Shown here: positions 43,023 through 54,381 of the stretch, one piece after another | How the letters are laid out: each line of letters opens with the position of its first letter | Numbering within the stretch: the stretch's first letter is position 1 | Source of the DNA: Heligmosomoides polygyrus polygyrus | Taxonomy: Eukaryota > Nematoda > Chromadorea > Rhabditida > Heligmosomidae | Reading direction: 5' to 3' | Length of the DNA: 64,000 nt | Assembly: GCA_947396885.1 (NCBI GenBank) | Contig: OX377202.1 | Coordinates: 86,284,408 to 86,348,407, forward strand | Made by a program: the position numbers and the translations under genes | Notes under the pieces: generated by a model | The model's input: the letters and a program-made list of their open reading frames with translations, nothing else | Told to the model about the DNA's origin: nothing | The model's database searches: none

Positions 43023-43590
43023 ATCAGAAACGTCGCGTCTACCCTTACACGAACAACATGCCCTTAAGAGTGTTAAAGAAGAAAGGCCATATCCGCTCCC
43101 AACTAACTCACCGATATCCCACCAGCGCCAAGAAACCGGCTCAACTGGTCGCCTTGAAGCAAGTGAGACATACTGGTCCGGTCAGATATACTGCTCTGAG
43201 CACAGCGGTATTGAGAATGTATGCGAAGCAGTATACGACATCTCATAGCTCATATAAAGGGGTAAAAGGCAAGAATTCACTGGTAATGGAGATGCACTCG
43301 TTCCTGTTGTTCATGTATGGATTGCGCCAGTGAATCCAGAAGGCTTCAAGAGCTTTTCTGGTCCCTATTTCGCTCACATGATAAAGCACTGTTCACTTCA
43401 CATTAAAATCGTCACCGGAGTGGCTTCCCTTCGGTGTTTTCCAAGCGGAGTTAACAAGCTTTGTTTCCTCACCAGTTGAGCCGGTTTCTTGGCGCTGATG
43501 GGATATCGGTCAGTTAGTTGGGGCGGATGTGGCCTTTCTTCTTTAACACTCTTAAGCGCATATTGTTCGTGTAAGGGTAGACGCGACGTT
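43023..43590. repeat. Inverted repeat with about 130-bp arms
   Basis: AAACGTCGCGTCTACCCTTA...AACCGGCTCAACTGG (43023-43152) is mirrored at about 43468-43590 with a few mismatches. The 315-bp centre is not palindromic. A 153-codon ORF overlapping the left arm has no known motif and is mirrored in part, so it is treated as chance. Confidence 0.55.
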
Positions 43591-43599
43591 TATGACTTC

Positions 43600-44460
43600 A
43601 TAGAATTTTCCAGGTTCGGCTTTCCATAAATCTTGTCATGACGTTGTTCAACTATGAGGTAACCTTTAGAAGCTGTTGTCCAAGACGGTTGACAGCTTTA
43701 TTTCAGCTGAAATTTCGGTAACTTTGCCTTCTTTGCAGTCCGGAAAAGATGTAAATACTCACCACGCAACTCGCTCAAGCATCATTTCATCTTCCTGACC
43801 AATTTTCTTAAAGAGACCAGAGGCAGAAGCAGTGATAGAAGTTGCAGAGGATGGCTAACCTGAAAGGTGGTGGCCGAAGGAGACCATCGATCATCTGCAG
43901 ATGGAAGTAACGTGGACGAATGAATTTTATCCAGTAACCGTTGAATTCCTCTACAGTTTATATCAATTTAATACATAGGAGCCTGCTTTAATGGGAAAAT
44001 TGCTTGTCTAGCTGAGAACTTTTGTCTCAGTAGCAGTGCATTCGCAACAAGTCAAAATCAGTCAGCTGGAACATTTTCCTCTCTCCATCTCTCTAGTGCC
44101 AAACATGGTATTGCTAAAAAATATGTTTCGAACAGCTAGTTCAGTTTACGACACCAAACAAAAGGCTTTCTCACGGAGAAAAGCAGCTGATATTGCAGAA
44201 CCAAGTGAGCATTCTATGCAACATTGGGAAAAGGATGATAAGCTGAGAGAACGATAACATAACAAGAGAAGTGGAGAAGTTGTGAGAGCAAAGCATGAAA
44301 ATCTGATGAAAATAATTATATTTCGCTTGGCTAATTGAAGAGTTCCCACCCATTCAAAGGGAAACTCCAAACTACACGTTGCTGAAGTCGATAGAATGTA
44401 TTTTTCATTTTTGCTTAAGGCTAGAGCGGCTGTTATAGAAGATAGAAGGTGTTAGAAGAA
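43600..44460. other. No gene recognised
   Basis: Unclassified non-coding sequence. The ORF at 44036-44257 lacks motifs and splice context. Confidence 0.35.
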
Positions 44461-44462
44461 TG

Positions 44463-44555
44463 TTTAGTTGCGCCTGCTCCAGGCGGGACTCGAACCCGCG
44501 CCTTCTGCATTCCGGGCAGCGATGCTACCTACGCCTTACACCATCAGCGCTGTTT
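44463..44555 (-). repeat. tRNA-like SINE head, family 2
   Basis: On the - strand CAGCGCTGATGGTGTAAGGCG leads to a perfect T-arm GCGGG TTCGAGT CCCGC. It is the same family as 17742 and 17873. The anticodon arm is not canonical. Confidence 0.5.
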
Positions 44556-45039
44556 GACCGAACAAAAAAATTCGACGATATCTTCCTAGAAGCAATCACC
44601 TATCATCAATCTATAGAATTTCTATTTAAAAGTTATATTTTTTGTAAGCAGAGCAGCTTCGGATTATACGAAACTTGGCAAAACACACAGTCCATACAAG
44701 CTTCTTCCATACAAGCTGAAGCCATTTATTGAGAACGTAAGTCGATTCATAAATAATTCTAGGGCATAACGGGATCTTGCGGCAGTGCCCCTCTTGGTTT
44801 GTTCACTTTTCTAATCTTCAATTATCTTTGGGTGTTTGTTATTGCATGTTTTTTCTAATTATTCTATCTACTTTGTACTTGATCGCTAGCCAATGTAATA
44901 CGGATGCTACTCTGTACTGTTTCCAATTGCATTGTTTTTCACATGGAATTTATCCATGTAATAAACAATAATAGTATTCTGCTAGATTATAACCTACGCT
45001 TTTCTGACGACATGCTCATTACACCAAACACCACCCAGG

Positions 45040-45190
45040 CAAAGTGAATGCTGGTCGACTTTAACTATGGATGTGGGGACGTTGGGATGAATCATACGAA
45101 GTCGATGTTCATGAGAGACGCACGGGTTTTTGATGCCCCATTCTCGGTCAACGGAGCGAACATCTCCGAATGCTCCAGTTCCCGAACAAA
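45040..45190 (+). pseudogene. RTE-1-like fragment
   Basis: The translation contains KSMFMRDARVFDAPFSVNG and NISECSS, which match the block after the RT catalytic motif in the RTE-1-like copies at 33435 and 59237. Both ends are truncated. The fragment abuts the left arm of the palindrome around the assembly gap. Confidence 0.65.
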
Positions 45191-46770
45191 GTCAATGGGC
45201 AATGTTCATTCTGTTCATTGGCGCTTAGACGATGTTTGCACCAGAAGTGGCTACACGTGGCGTCGTAATTCATGTGAATGATAGCCTTGCACGAGCCGAA
45301 GCAATCCTCGCCCAGCACATCTGCTCATTTGTTGCATACTCATTGAAGAAGACGAGCTTTTTTCGTTGAAGCAAAAGCAGGGGATAGGAGGTTGAAATAA
45401 CATGTATGTGTCACCCAGCTCACGGTCGAATATAACTCATAAGTTTTCGAGCATTTACGAGTGTCTTCATTAAACAATTTCCTACTATAGAGGGCAGGCC
45501 CAGACTTTGCGAGAAACACACGAGAACAGAAAGAAAGCCAAACATTTCCCGCCGCTAACTTCGATATAGCTTCTAGTCGCTAGTACTAGGTAGCACTGAA
45601 GGTTTCCTCCATTTTCTTGATCGCAGTTCAAATGGTCATAACTTCGGATAAAACTAATCTCTTCTATTAATGTAAGAACTATTACATTTGATACATCACC
45701 ATCAGTGAAAACCATAAGAATGTGCTAGTTGTACCAGTTGAGCAATTAGAGCTCATCAACTGTTGCAAGGTAGTTATTTCAGGTTCCTGCACACGGTGAG
45801 AGTTCGAATCTATGTATCTATTCGGAGGGGCTATCGCTAGAAAAGCGGAACAAATGGGAACGACGTGGCTTCCGGCTAGGAATTTGCAAGGAACGGTTCT
45901 CTCGTTGGTTAATTCTCGCGTTAAAAAGTCAGAGTGGAGGGCCTCCCTCCACCTCACCACATTAAGATAGATCCGAGAGTTCTCCNNNNNNNNNNNNNNN
46001 NNNNNNNNNNNNNNNNNNNNNNNNNNNNNNNNNNNNNNNNNNNNNNNNNNNNNNNNNNNNNNNNNNNNNNNNNNNNNNNNNNNNNNNNNNNNNNNNNNNN
46101 NNNNNNNNNNNNNNNNNNNNNNNNNNNNNNNNNNNNNNNNNNNNNNNNNNNNNNNNNNNNNNNNNNNNNNNNNNNNNNNNNNNNNAGTTGATGAGCTCTA
46201 ATTGCTCAACTGGTACAACTAGCACATTCTTATGGTTTTCACTGATGGTGATGTATCAAATGTAATAGTTCTTACATTAATTGAAGAGATTAGTTTATTC
46301 GAAGTTATGACCATTTGAACTGCGATCAAGAAAATGGCGGAAACCTTCAGTGCTACCTAGTAATAGCGACTAGAAGCTATATCGAAGTTAGCGGCGGGAA
46401 ATGTTTGGCTTTCTTTCTGTTCTCGTGGTGTTCTCCCAAAGTCTGGACCTTGCCCGCAATAGTAGGAAATTGTTTAATGAAAACACTCGTAAATGTTCGA
46501 GAACTTATGAGTTATATTCGACGGTGAGCTGGGTGACTCGTACATGTGTTTTCAACCTCCTATCCCCTACTTTTGCTTCAACGAAAAAAGCTCGTCTTCT
46601 TCAACGAATATGCAACAAATGAGCAGATGGGCTGGGCGAGAATTGCTCTCGGCTCGTGCAAGGCTATCATTCACATGAATTACGACGCCACGTGTAGCCA
46701 CTTCTGGTGCAAACATCGTCTAAGCGCCAATGAACAGAATGAACATTGCCCATTGACTTTGGTCGGGACA
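45190..46770. repeat. Large palindrome interrupted by an assembly gap
   Basis: The left arm 45190-45768 is the reverse complement of 46186-46770 at high identity (for example TTCCCGCCGCTAACTTCGAT against ATCGAAGTTAGCGGCGGGAA). Sequence between 45769 and the gap (to 45985) is the unmatched centre as assembled. The palindrome probably caused the gap. Confidence 0.75.
45986..46185. other. Assembly gap (200 N)
   Basis: Exactly 200 N, a conventional placeholder size, so the true length is unknown. Any translation through it is meaningless. Confidence 0.99.
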
Positions 46771-46944
46771 ATCAAGCCAGCTTAACATTTAGGTCGCTGT
46801 AAATGAATTCCCTTTTTTGCTACCTCAAATTCTGGTCTGTTTCTGAGAGCGCAGAGTCTCCTATTTCTTACCATATATAGCTTTTGTGACGTAATTGCCT
46901 CTCGCCGAGTTTTTGAATTCGTTTTTACAAAATGAATCAACGCT

Positions 46945-47660
46945 CACGCTCGTCAGGTGGGACGTCGCTGGTTCGGTCCCCATTGCCGCGGGTTTTTTTG
47001 CAAAACATAGATTATCTTCAAAAACCTTTTGTTCTGAATTATGACACGTGTCTGATTAAATAGCCGGGAAAACTACCATGTTCAAGTTTTCTTCGCCCTC
47101 GTCATCGCAATGGCCCCAATTGGACTCGCCATCAGTAGACACATCTGATCCCAAATTTTCATCCGTTTCGACACCAACTGAAGCGCAGCAGTTGGTGTCG
47201 AAACGGATGAAAATTCGCGTAGAATAGCTATTAATTTTCCAGCGTTCTTCTTCTCTTCACGAGGTGCATCGTTGTCACCACCTGGCACCCCAAATTCAGC
47301 GAGAAGAATGGACACCACCGTTGCTGGTGAAAAGGGCATAGTGAGTGAAGAAAAAGCAGTAGATCAACGACATTCTGGGCTTCCTCATCATACATTCTAC
47401 TTACCTTTTTGCTTTGCTCCATGAATGAACAGTAAATAGAAATTTGACCATACCAGTTTTGTGCCTTCAAACATTTTTACAAATGTGTATGGTAGTCTTC
47501 CCCGGTATCTTATCAGACACGTGTCATAATTCAGAACAACATATTATTTCAAAGATAAATTATAATTTGCAAAAAAAAAACAGCAGCAACGGGAACCGAA
47601 CCAACGACGTCGCACTCGACGAGCGTGAGCACTACCCCCGCGCCACCACGACAGCGGGTT
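46945..47660. mobile_element. Inverted-repeat element with tRNA-like arms, family 4
   Basis: The left arm (46945-47060, + strand) has GGTTCGGTCCCC and runs to GACACGTGTCTGAT. The right arm (47505-47660, - strand) starts at ATCAGACACGTGTC and contains TGGCGCGGGGGTAG (box A-like) and GGTTCGGTTCCCG (box B-like). Both arms share TTTGCAAA..., TTATCTT and AATTATGACACGTGTC. The centre holds the perfect hairpin at 47154-47215. Confidence 0.5.
47154..47215. repeat. Perfect 27-bp stem hairpin
   Basis: Bases 47154-47180 (…TTCGACACCAACTG) are followed by an 8-nt loop AAGCGCAG and the exact complement at 47189-47215. There are no mismatches, which suggests recent origin. Confidence 0.75.
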
Positions 47661-47825
47661 GGCCCTTTTTTACGGAGGCCCGATGTCTCACCACTCTCGC
47701 GCCCGGTGTGTCGCACAGTCAGCCTGTGCTAAGAGCACCGATTTCGGCAGGCCATAACTCGCTCAGGAGTTTCATTTTGCAATTTTGACACCCATATTCG
47801 TAATCAGCATTCCGAGCTCTTTCTA

Positions 47826-48645
47826 ATGATCCTGGTCTCAGCTTCAAGCTCCACGGGAGGTCGAAACCCTTCCCTTGTAAGGAACGCGCAATTCGTCACT
47901 GGTTCCAAAAGTTTCGATCTGGAGATAAGAGTCTCGAAGTTGAAGATCGAGGTAGGCCCTCTATCACTCCTTAGCGACGACCAACTCAAAGCCATGGTGG
48001 AAGCGGATCCGCGTCAAACTGTGAGGGAGCCAGTGCAGCACTTCGACTTGACGGCAGCACTATCATTAGCCACATGAAAGCAATCGGAAAAGTAAAGCGA
48101 GTGGATAAATGGAACTCGCACGTGCTGACTGCCGGGCAGATGCAGAAACGTCAGGACACATGTGTTTCGTGGAGGCTGCACAATCTAAGGGAGCTTTTTT
48201 GGAAGGGATCGTGACATGCGACGACAAACGAATCCTCAATGAAAACCGCCACCGCTCTGCACAATGGCTGCACAAGGATGAGAGTCCCAAGGAGTTGCGA
48301 AAACCAGTCTTCGTCCAAAGAAGACCATGGTGACCGTATTGTGGACAATGGCTGGTATGATCTATTACAAGTGCTTGAAGACTGCAGAGGCTAACACAGC
48401 GGAGAACTACTGTGCACGAAACTCTGCCACCAGCATATTCACCAGGTCTGTTCCCTACCGATTATCATTTTCAAGCATTTAGATCGTCATGTAAAGATTA
48501 AAAAATTCAGCAATCACGATGATGTCGAAAATGGCTTCTTACGTTCTGATTTTTATAAACGTGGAATGCCTAAGCTGTTGTCGCGTTGGGAAAAGTGTAT
48601 TAATTGTAATGGTGCTTATTTATATTTATTAAATTGCTTCTAAGC
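47826..48645 (+). pseudogene. Mariner transposase remnant
   Basis: Three frames give mariner blocks in order. First comes LLSDDQLKAMVEADPRQTVRE (helix-turn-helix). Next is HMKAIGKVKRVDKW and the TCDDKRIL equivalent of the first catalytic region. Last is a tail with FYKRGMPKLLSRWEKCINCNGAY. The second and third catalytic Asp regions are deleted between about 48420 and 48450. The inverted ends were not identified. Confidence 0.7.
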
Positions 48646-49331
48646 AAAGTAATGATCTGTCAACGTTTTCTATCAAAATCGGCTATTTCATATGCAACGA
48701 CCTAATAATTCAGCTGTTTTTTAAGCATTGATTCATGGAGTTACAGGATGCGTAAAAAGTATTGACGCACTAAACGTTAGAAATAACAACACGTTATAAA
48801 ATTTAACAAGTTGATATACAAAATGTCAACAATGATCTAGCGAACAGAATAGCATCACTCGTATTTTATATGGGCTTCTTTGCTGCGAATGCAGGGTCGA
48901 AGACGACGAGGAAAGGCATCGACGGTGCAAAGCAAGTAGCGACGTCGATTTCGTTCCACGCTTTGACCTTCAGTGACTTGATACTTTTGTGCATTCAACT
49001 TGTAAAAGTGGCGAAACGAACCTTTTAGTGTTTTTTAATTTGTGACATATCATCCTTTTAATTAATTAAAAAATTCTATTATTTTACACCTTTCTTTGCT
49101 TCTTTGAATTTTACATTTCGTTACGTTTTATATTGTAAAAGTGTTACATGCTCTTTAAGGGCCTCCAAAGTGCTAATTCTAGCGGAGGCCTCCTTGCAAG
49201 GGAGGCGCATCCGGCCAGTATCATGGTTTGTGCATTCATCATAAGCGTCTCTCGTTTTCGTGGATGCAGAAGTGAAGGTAGAACAGTAGAACTATTGTAT
49301 TGACGTCTTAAAGAAGCAAACTTTGACCAGG

Positions 49332-49544
49332 TCATCCTTCACTGACTTCATACTTTGGTGGGAAGTAGCGCAAGCGTTGTTCTCCAAAATTTCCCCATAC
49401 AGTGTGATTCAGCGGATTCAAATCCGGTCTATACAGAGGGTCTATACATTCCTCTGCCGAAATGAAGTCCTTCAAGTTGGCGTGGCACCAGTCCTGAACA
49501 ATCCTCGACTCTGCGCAGGAGTCTAATCCTGCTGGAAGACACAC
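49332..49544 (-). pseudogene. Tc1-like transposase remnant
   Basis: On the - strand RIVQDWCHANLKDFISAEE is followed by DPLYRPDLNPLNHTVWG. This matches the third catalytic block of Tc1-type transposases (PDLNPxDYSVW). Only this block remains, at the centre of the foldback. Confidence 0.7.
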
Positions 49545-49928
49545 GGCATACTCTCAAGGTGGCATTCGAGCCAAGAAACCAGTTGCTTCTTTAAGACATC
49601 AATGCAATAGTTCTACTGATCTACCTTCACTTCTGCATCCACGAAAACGAGAAACGCTTATGACGAATGCACAAACCATAATACTGGCCGGAGGCGCCTC
49701 CCTTGCAACGAGCCTTTCGCCAGAATTAGCCCTTTGGAGGCCCTTGGAGAGTATGTAACACTTCACAAGTGGAATGCACAAATGTATCAAGTCACTGAAG
49801 GTCAAAGCGTGGAACGAAATTGACGCGGACTACCTGCGGCGCACCGTCGATGCCTTTCCTCGGCGTCTTCGCCCCTGCTTTCGTAGCAAAGAAGCCCATA
49901 TAAAATACAAGTGATGCTATTCTCTTCG

Positions 49929-49997
49929 CTAAGTGATTGTTGACATTTTGTATATAAACTTGTTAAATTTATATACAAAATGTCAACAATCACTTAG
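49929..49997. repeat. Perfect 30-bp stem hairpin at LINE 5' junction
   Basis: Arms 49929-49958 and 49968-49997 are exact complements with a 9-nt loop. The left arm belongs to the Tc1-like element; the right arm directly precedes the CR1-like LINE. Confidence 0.8.
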
Positions 49998-50890
49998 GTC
50001 GAGGTTGACCAAATATCTCATAGTTGCACCCCGAGGCAAAAGATCAAAAGATATTATACAACTTACAGGGATCTATTCTACAACCTGTCAAGGAAGTTCG
50101 CGACTTAGGTTTTTTGATATCCCTCGACTTCAAAAACCACTACAACGCAATCGTGAAGAAAGCAAATTACAAGACCTACTTGTTGTTTAAGATTCTGCGT
50201 ACGGATGACCCAAAATTTCTTTTACAAGCATACAAATCCTACGTTCGTCCGATAGCGGAGTTTGGAATAACAGTATGTAACCCATTTAGAAAGAAGGACA
50301 TAGAGCTGTTCGAAAGTGTCCAAAATAGTTTCACTCAGAAGCTATATATGAGATGTTTTGAAAGAGATTATAACGCCGTTCCTAACGGCATAAGGAGGGC
50401 CAGGCACCTTGGCCTTCAAACCCTTCAGAACAGACGTAGAAAAGTAGATCTGATTATGATGTTTAAGATCCTGACAAAAAGCGTTTCAATTGATCCAGTA
50501 ACTTTTTTTGGTGCACCACTGACGACGTCAAGAAGGGGAAGGCTCAGACTTTATATTCCTGTGGCAAAATCCCAGATTAGGTCAAATTTCTTTACGTATA
50601 GAAACCTACGGGAGTTCAACAAATTACTTCGTGAAGAGTAAGATATCCTAGGACTATCTGTTCAAGCTTTTCAAAATCTTATTGCTCGCTAAATGTTTGG
50701 TTAAATTTGATGGTTGCTGCTCTGTTCAGATCTGTTTGTCAATAGCTTATATTATCCCAACAAGGCTAACTAAATTCTCTTTTCTTCTCTCCGTCTCCTG
50801 TTGGTTTTTTAAGTGTTACTGTTTGTCTGATGTTTGTTTTTGACACGTATCTTTTTAGATTTTTTTACGTGTGTTTATATTGCACGTCAG

Positions 50891-50929
<39 letters not shown>

Positions 50930-50931
50930 AT
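49998..50931 (+). mobile_element. CR1-like LINE 3' fragment
   Basis: It encodes the last part of a CR1/Jockey-type RT ORF and ends in (TAAA)n at 50891-50931. It is inserted in the right arm of the Tc1-like foldback at GTTAAATTT/TTTAATAATG, restoring continuity with the left arm. It is 5'-truncated after the RT catalytic core. Confidence 0.75.
50024..50641 (+). pseudogene. CR1-like reverse transcriptase, C-terminal portion
   Basis: The frame of about 200 codons contains VRDLGFLISLDFKNHYNAIV, LLQAYKSYVRPIAEFG, FESVQNSFTQKLYMR and a terminal NLREFNKLL. These are the post-catalytic thumb and C-terminal blocks of CR1/L2-type LINEs. No catalytic FADD box remains, so no activity is possible. The frame is otherwise intact. 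Confidence 0.8.
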
Positions 50932-51121
50932 TTAATAATGTGTTGTTATTTCTAACGTTTACGTTTAGTGCGTCAATACTTTTTGCGCACCCTGTAAATG
51001 GCGGTAAATGCTGGCATCAAACAGTCGCTGATTGGGATGCAGCACGCGGTCCACAACCCGTCTAAAAATGTGGGCGCTGTTTTATTATTAGTCATGGAAT
51101 TTATATCTTCTACGCTATACT

Positions 51122-51415
51122 AGGCGCGCATAGCGCAGTCATAGGGGTAGCCGGTTGTCGCATTCCACCAGACACAAGGTTTCTGGTTCAGATTTCGCGC
51201 CCAGGCCAACCAAGCACTCCATCCTTCCGAGGTCGGTGAATTGGTACCAGCCTTGTCTGGGAAGGATAAAGCGTTAAATTGGGCATCGGCTGGCCTCCGT
51301 ATGTCATTGTGTGGGCAAACACGTATTCAAATCGCCTCCACAACATCCCGTAGAAAAATGCGCGGCGCATCCCAGGAATTCAGTAATGTTGTCCTTTATC
51401 ATTTATCCCATACAC
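51122..51415 (+). repeat. tRNA-derived SINE, copy 7
   Basis: GGCGCGCATAGCGCAGTC (box A) and GGTTCAGATTTCGCG (box B) are present, with a body like the other copies, ending in TTATCATTTATCC. It is more diverged than copies 3 and 6. Confidence 0.7.
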
Positions 51416-51419
51416 GCTG

Positions 51420-52738
51420 TCGCAAAGTCTCATAATTCAAATAATTAATTTAAATAAGGTAAAATAAAAAGTGAAAGCCATTTCTTACCTGGCAACCTTT
51501 TTTTAAGATCGCGCCATGCACTCACGTAGCGTTTTGCGATGTATACTTGATCGGCAGTGAAAATGTCAGCATATATAATGTAATGCTTCACGACACCGAT
51601 ATAGGTTTTCAACTATGCTGAGCATTTTGTTTGTTGAGTCGCAAAATTTTAAAGCAGCGCATTTTTGAGATTAGCTAGAAAATGGGGTAGCCACCTTACT
51701 CTTAGTTCAACGCTAAAATCTTGGCACAATCGGATTAGGTCGGAGTTTGATTAGAGAGGCAACTTGGATACGCACACCCTTACAGCACAGTTCTCGATTT
51801 CTCACTCGGTCACGGACTTCTTGCTATTTGCCACGCGGGTGCCTCAAGCGTGGGTAACTAAGGGTTATTTCAATTTATTCACAGCAATTGTAAAGGAAAA
51901 GGGATAATTGAAAACGGTAGATGGATGAAAAAGCTGAATGTAGAGGAGATTTGACGGGACGGGATCCGTCTCCTTCATACTATTGTAGATTCCGCTTTAT
52001 ACAACATTCTTGAGAACTGATACGGGATAAACTAAAGAATTCGTGATAATCACACAAATTCAAACCAACACTTCTTCTATAAATACTTCACATAACAGCG
52101 ATAGAATGTACTAAAATGCTATGTGAGAAAGATGTATTCTCAACAGACTTAACAGGTACCGAAATGGCTTTCTTCAAACAGACTTCGATTTCTCAAGCTG
52201 GAGAGCGGCGAATCACGCGGCACCTAACTAATAATCCGCTTCCTCGCATTCAAGGTAAGTACTAAATGGGATCGACATGGGATTGAAGAAACTATTCGCA
52301 GTAGATACGACGGTTAATATACCATCGCAGTGTAATTTATAACACTTCTAATGCGTCGTTTAATGTTAGAGAAATCTGGAGGCTGTTTCGTTGACTTCGT
52401 CACTTCCTCATTTCTTTGAAGCATTGCCTCAACAGGAATTTGAATTTGCACTGTTCGTAATGTATTTGAATTCTGAGTTTTCCGTCAGGGTCTCCTCTAC
52501 CTTGCCTCTTTCCCGTGGCAAGCGTGGGAGTTCTCATCCAAAGTGCACCTCTCGCTCCTTATGCCACTCCCACTTCAGCATCTACGTCAACTTGCTGACC
52601 AGCACCGCATCCAAAAAGCGTATAAATAGCAGTTTGAAGTTAGTATTGGCACTTATTCTCTTCTACCTACGGACTGCACTGCTCCTATTTACTGCCACCA
52701 ACAAATCTGTGAACCTGCCATCAACTGCACACTACAAG
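51420..52738. other. No gene recognised
   Basis: A 123-codon ORF at 52391-52762 has no motif and runs into the SINE, so it is not called. The rest is unclassified. Confidence 0.35.
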
Positions 52739-52802
52739 TGCCGCGAAGCACGATCGTTCTGATTCTGCGGGATATCTTGGAGGCGATTTGAATGCGTATG
52801 TA

Positions 52803-54061
52803 TTAGGTTGGAAAAAAAGTCTTTTCATTTTTTTCAAAGATTTATTACTTCACAACTACAAAGTTAAATCAATTGAGATAAACTCTATTTTGTTCTACTA
52901 CACTTTTCCAAAGACTGGGTGATTTTCCAATTCCTCTCGCTCAAAAGACTGCAGTTCTGGAGTCGAACCATTGATAAATCCAATTTTTGAGGTCTTCATC
53001 CGTTCCAAAATATTTTTCTCCAATTTCTTGCTTGAGAGCACGGAAGAGATGGTAGTCGGTAGGGGCGAGATCAGGGCTATACGGTGGATGTGGCATTACC
53101 TCCCAGCCCATCCCCTTTATTGTTTCTCTTGTGAGTCTTGCAACATGTCACTTTGCGTTGTCATGCAGAATCATCACCTTCGACTTCTCCGGCCTGTTTT
53201 CTTGGAGAGTTGCGACGACTTTGTGGAGTTGGCCGCAGTATGTGACAGCAGTAAGTGTCTCTCCACTTCTGAGAGTTTGCCGATAAATCACTGCTCTGAT
53301 ATCCACCAAACACTCAAGAGAATCTTCCGTTCGTGAACATTGGGCTTGAGATCAGACTTAGGGCTCTCTCCCTTTTGTACCCATTGCCTTTTCCTCGGAA
53401 GTTGGCACACAGAACCCAGGACTCTTCGCCTGTCACAATCCGCGGAAGAAACGATTTTCTTCCTTATCTGGACAGAAGAGAAGCAGCGATGGAGAGCCGT
53501 CGACCTTTCTGAGTGTCTGACAGGGCATGTGGAATCCAAGCTCCAAATTTCCATGAAAGCCAAGATTCTTCAGATGGATCCCCACTATCCTATGAGACAC
53601 TTCGAGCTTCTCTGCCAGCTGACGTGTCGTCTGCCAACTATCGGTACGAAGAAGATGGCGTAGTTCACTGTCGTCCAATCCAGTTGGCCTTCCTGACCAT
53701 GCTTTGCCCTCAGTGAATAATTTCCCTTTAAAGACTTTCCGAACCACTCATAACAGGCGCGATGAGTAGTAGATCCCAAGCCATATATGTGGTTAATTTG
53801 GTCTGCTGCCTGACGTGCTTTGGATTCTTTAATGAATTCATGAAGAATGCCGTGCTGAAAACGGCCATTAGGTAGATCTGGCATTGAGTTCGGAAGATTG
53901 GATGGATAACGAATTACAAGAAGAGTCTTAACCTGTGTCTGCGTGCGAACGGTAGACAAGTGTGATAGGATTACGAAATCGGCAATCAACATTGGCTAGT
54001 GCGTTTACAAGGGAAGGGTAAAAAAAATTTCCAAGTGTGAAGAGACTTTTTTTCAACCTAA
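52803..54061 (-). mobile_element. Mariner transposon inserted into a SINE
   Basis: The 1259-bp element has ends TTAGGTTGGAAAAAAAGTC and its complement GACTTTTTTTCAACCTAA, with flanking TA. This is near full mariner length. The insertion postdates SINE copy 8. Confidence 0.82.
52950..53960 (-). pseudogene. Mariner transposase, multiply broken
   Basis: In order on the - strand: an N-terminal block (QAADQINHIYG, ARHGQEGQ-like linker), LDDSELRHLLRTDSWQTTRQL and EVSHRIVGIHLKNLG, then a catalytic region. LHDNA and PPYSPDLAPTDYHLFR are spaced for DD34D. A stop follows HDNAK, and several frameshifts lie between 53290 and 53600. Confidence 0.75.
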
Positions 54062-54381
54062 TATTTTGGCCATACAATGACCTGCGGTGGCCAGCCGATG
54101 AACAAATCAGCTCTTTATCCTTCCCAGACAAGTCTGGTAGCAATTCACCGACCCCGGAGGGATGGAAGGCTTAGTTGGCCTGGGCGGGAAATCCGAACCA
54201 GGAACCTGGTATCGGGTGCACGCGACAGTCGCGCCTCCTCCGACTGCGCTACACGCGCCCCATGAAGATTATCGTAGAAATATTTCATTCCAAACCCGAA
54301 GGGGCTGGTATTTTCACTATCGACCGAAAAAACATCACTTGGTGTTGCGCGAGCACATTGCGCGATCTTGACTTCTAAGTA

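Larger units (their letters stand above)
48742..50996 (-). mobile_element. Tc1/mariner-like foldback element with a nested LINE
   Basis: The ends are TTACAGGATGCGTAAAAAGT and its complement ACTTTTTGCGCACCCTGTAA, followed inward by about 60 bp of matching TIR. The inner parts 48840-48975 and 49140-49330 recur inverted at 49790-49930 and 49590-49770. The element is thus a long palindrome around a short transposase remnant. A CR1-like LINE interrupts the right arm. Confidence 0.7.
52740..54262 (-). repeat. tRNA-derived SINE, copy 8, split by a mariner
   Basis: SINE tail-side sequence (to 52802: GGGATATCTTGGAGGCGATTTGAATGCGTA) resumes at 54062 with TTTTGGCCATACAATGACC and runs to the box A region near 54262. 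The break is at the TA of GCGTATTTGG, the mariner target. Confidence 0.75.

Noticed and set aside
42872..43333. 153-codon ORF as a gene
   Set aside because: It is partly mirrored in an inverted repeat, has no known motif, and lacks splice context.
45934..46225. ORFs spanning the N run
   Set aside because: They are artefacts of translating unknown bases.
52391..52762. 123-codon ORF as a gene
   Set aside because: It runs into SINE sequence and shows no family motif or conserved composition.
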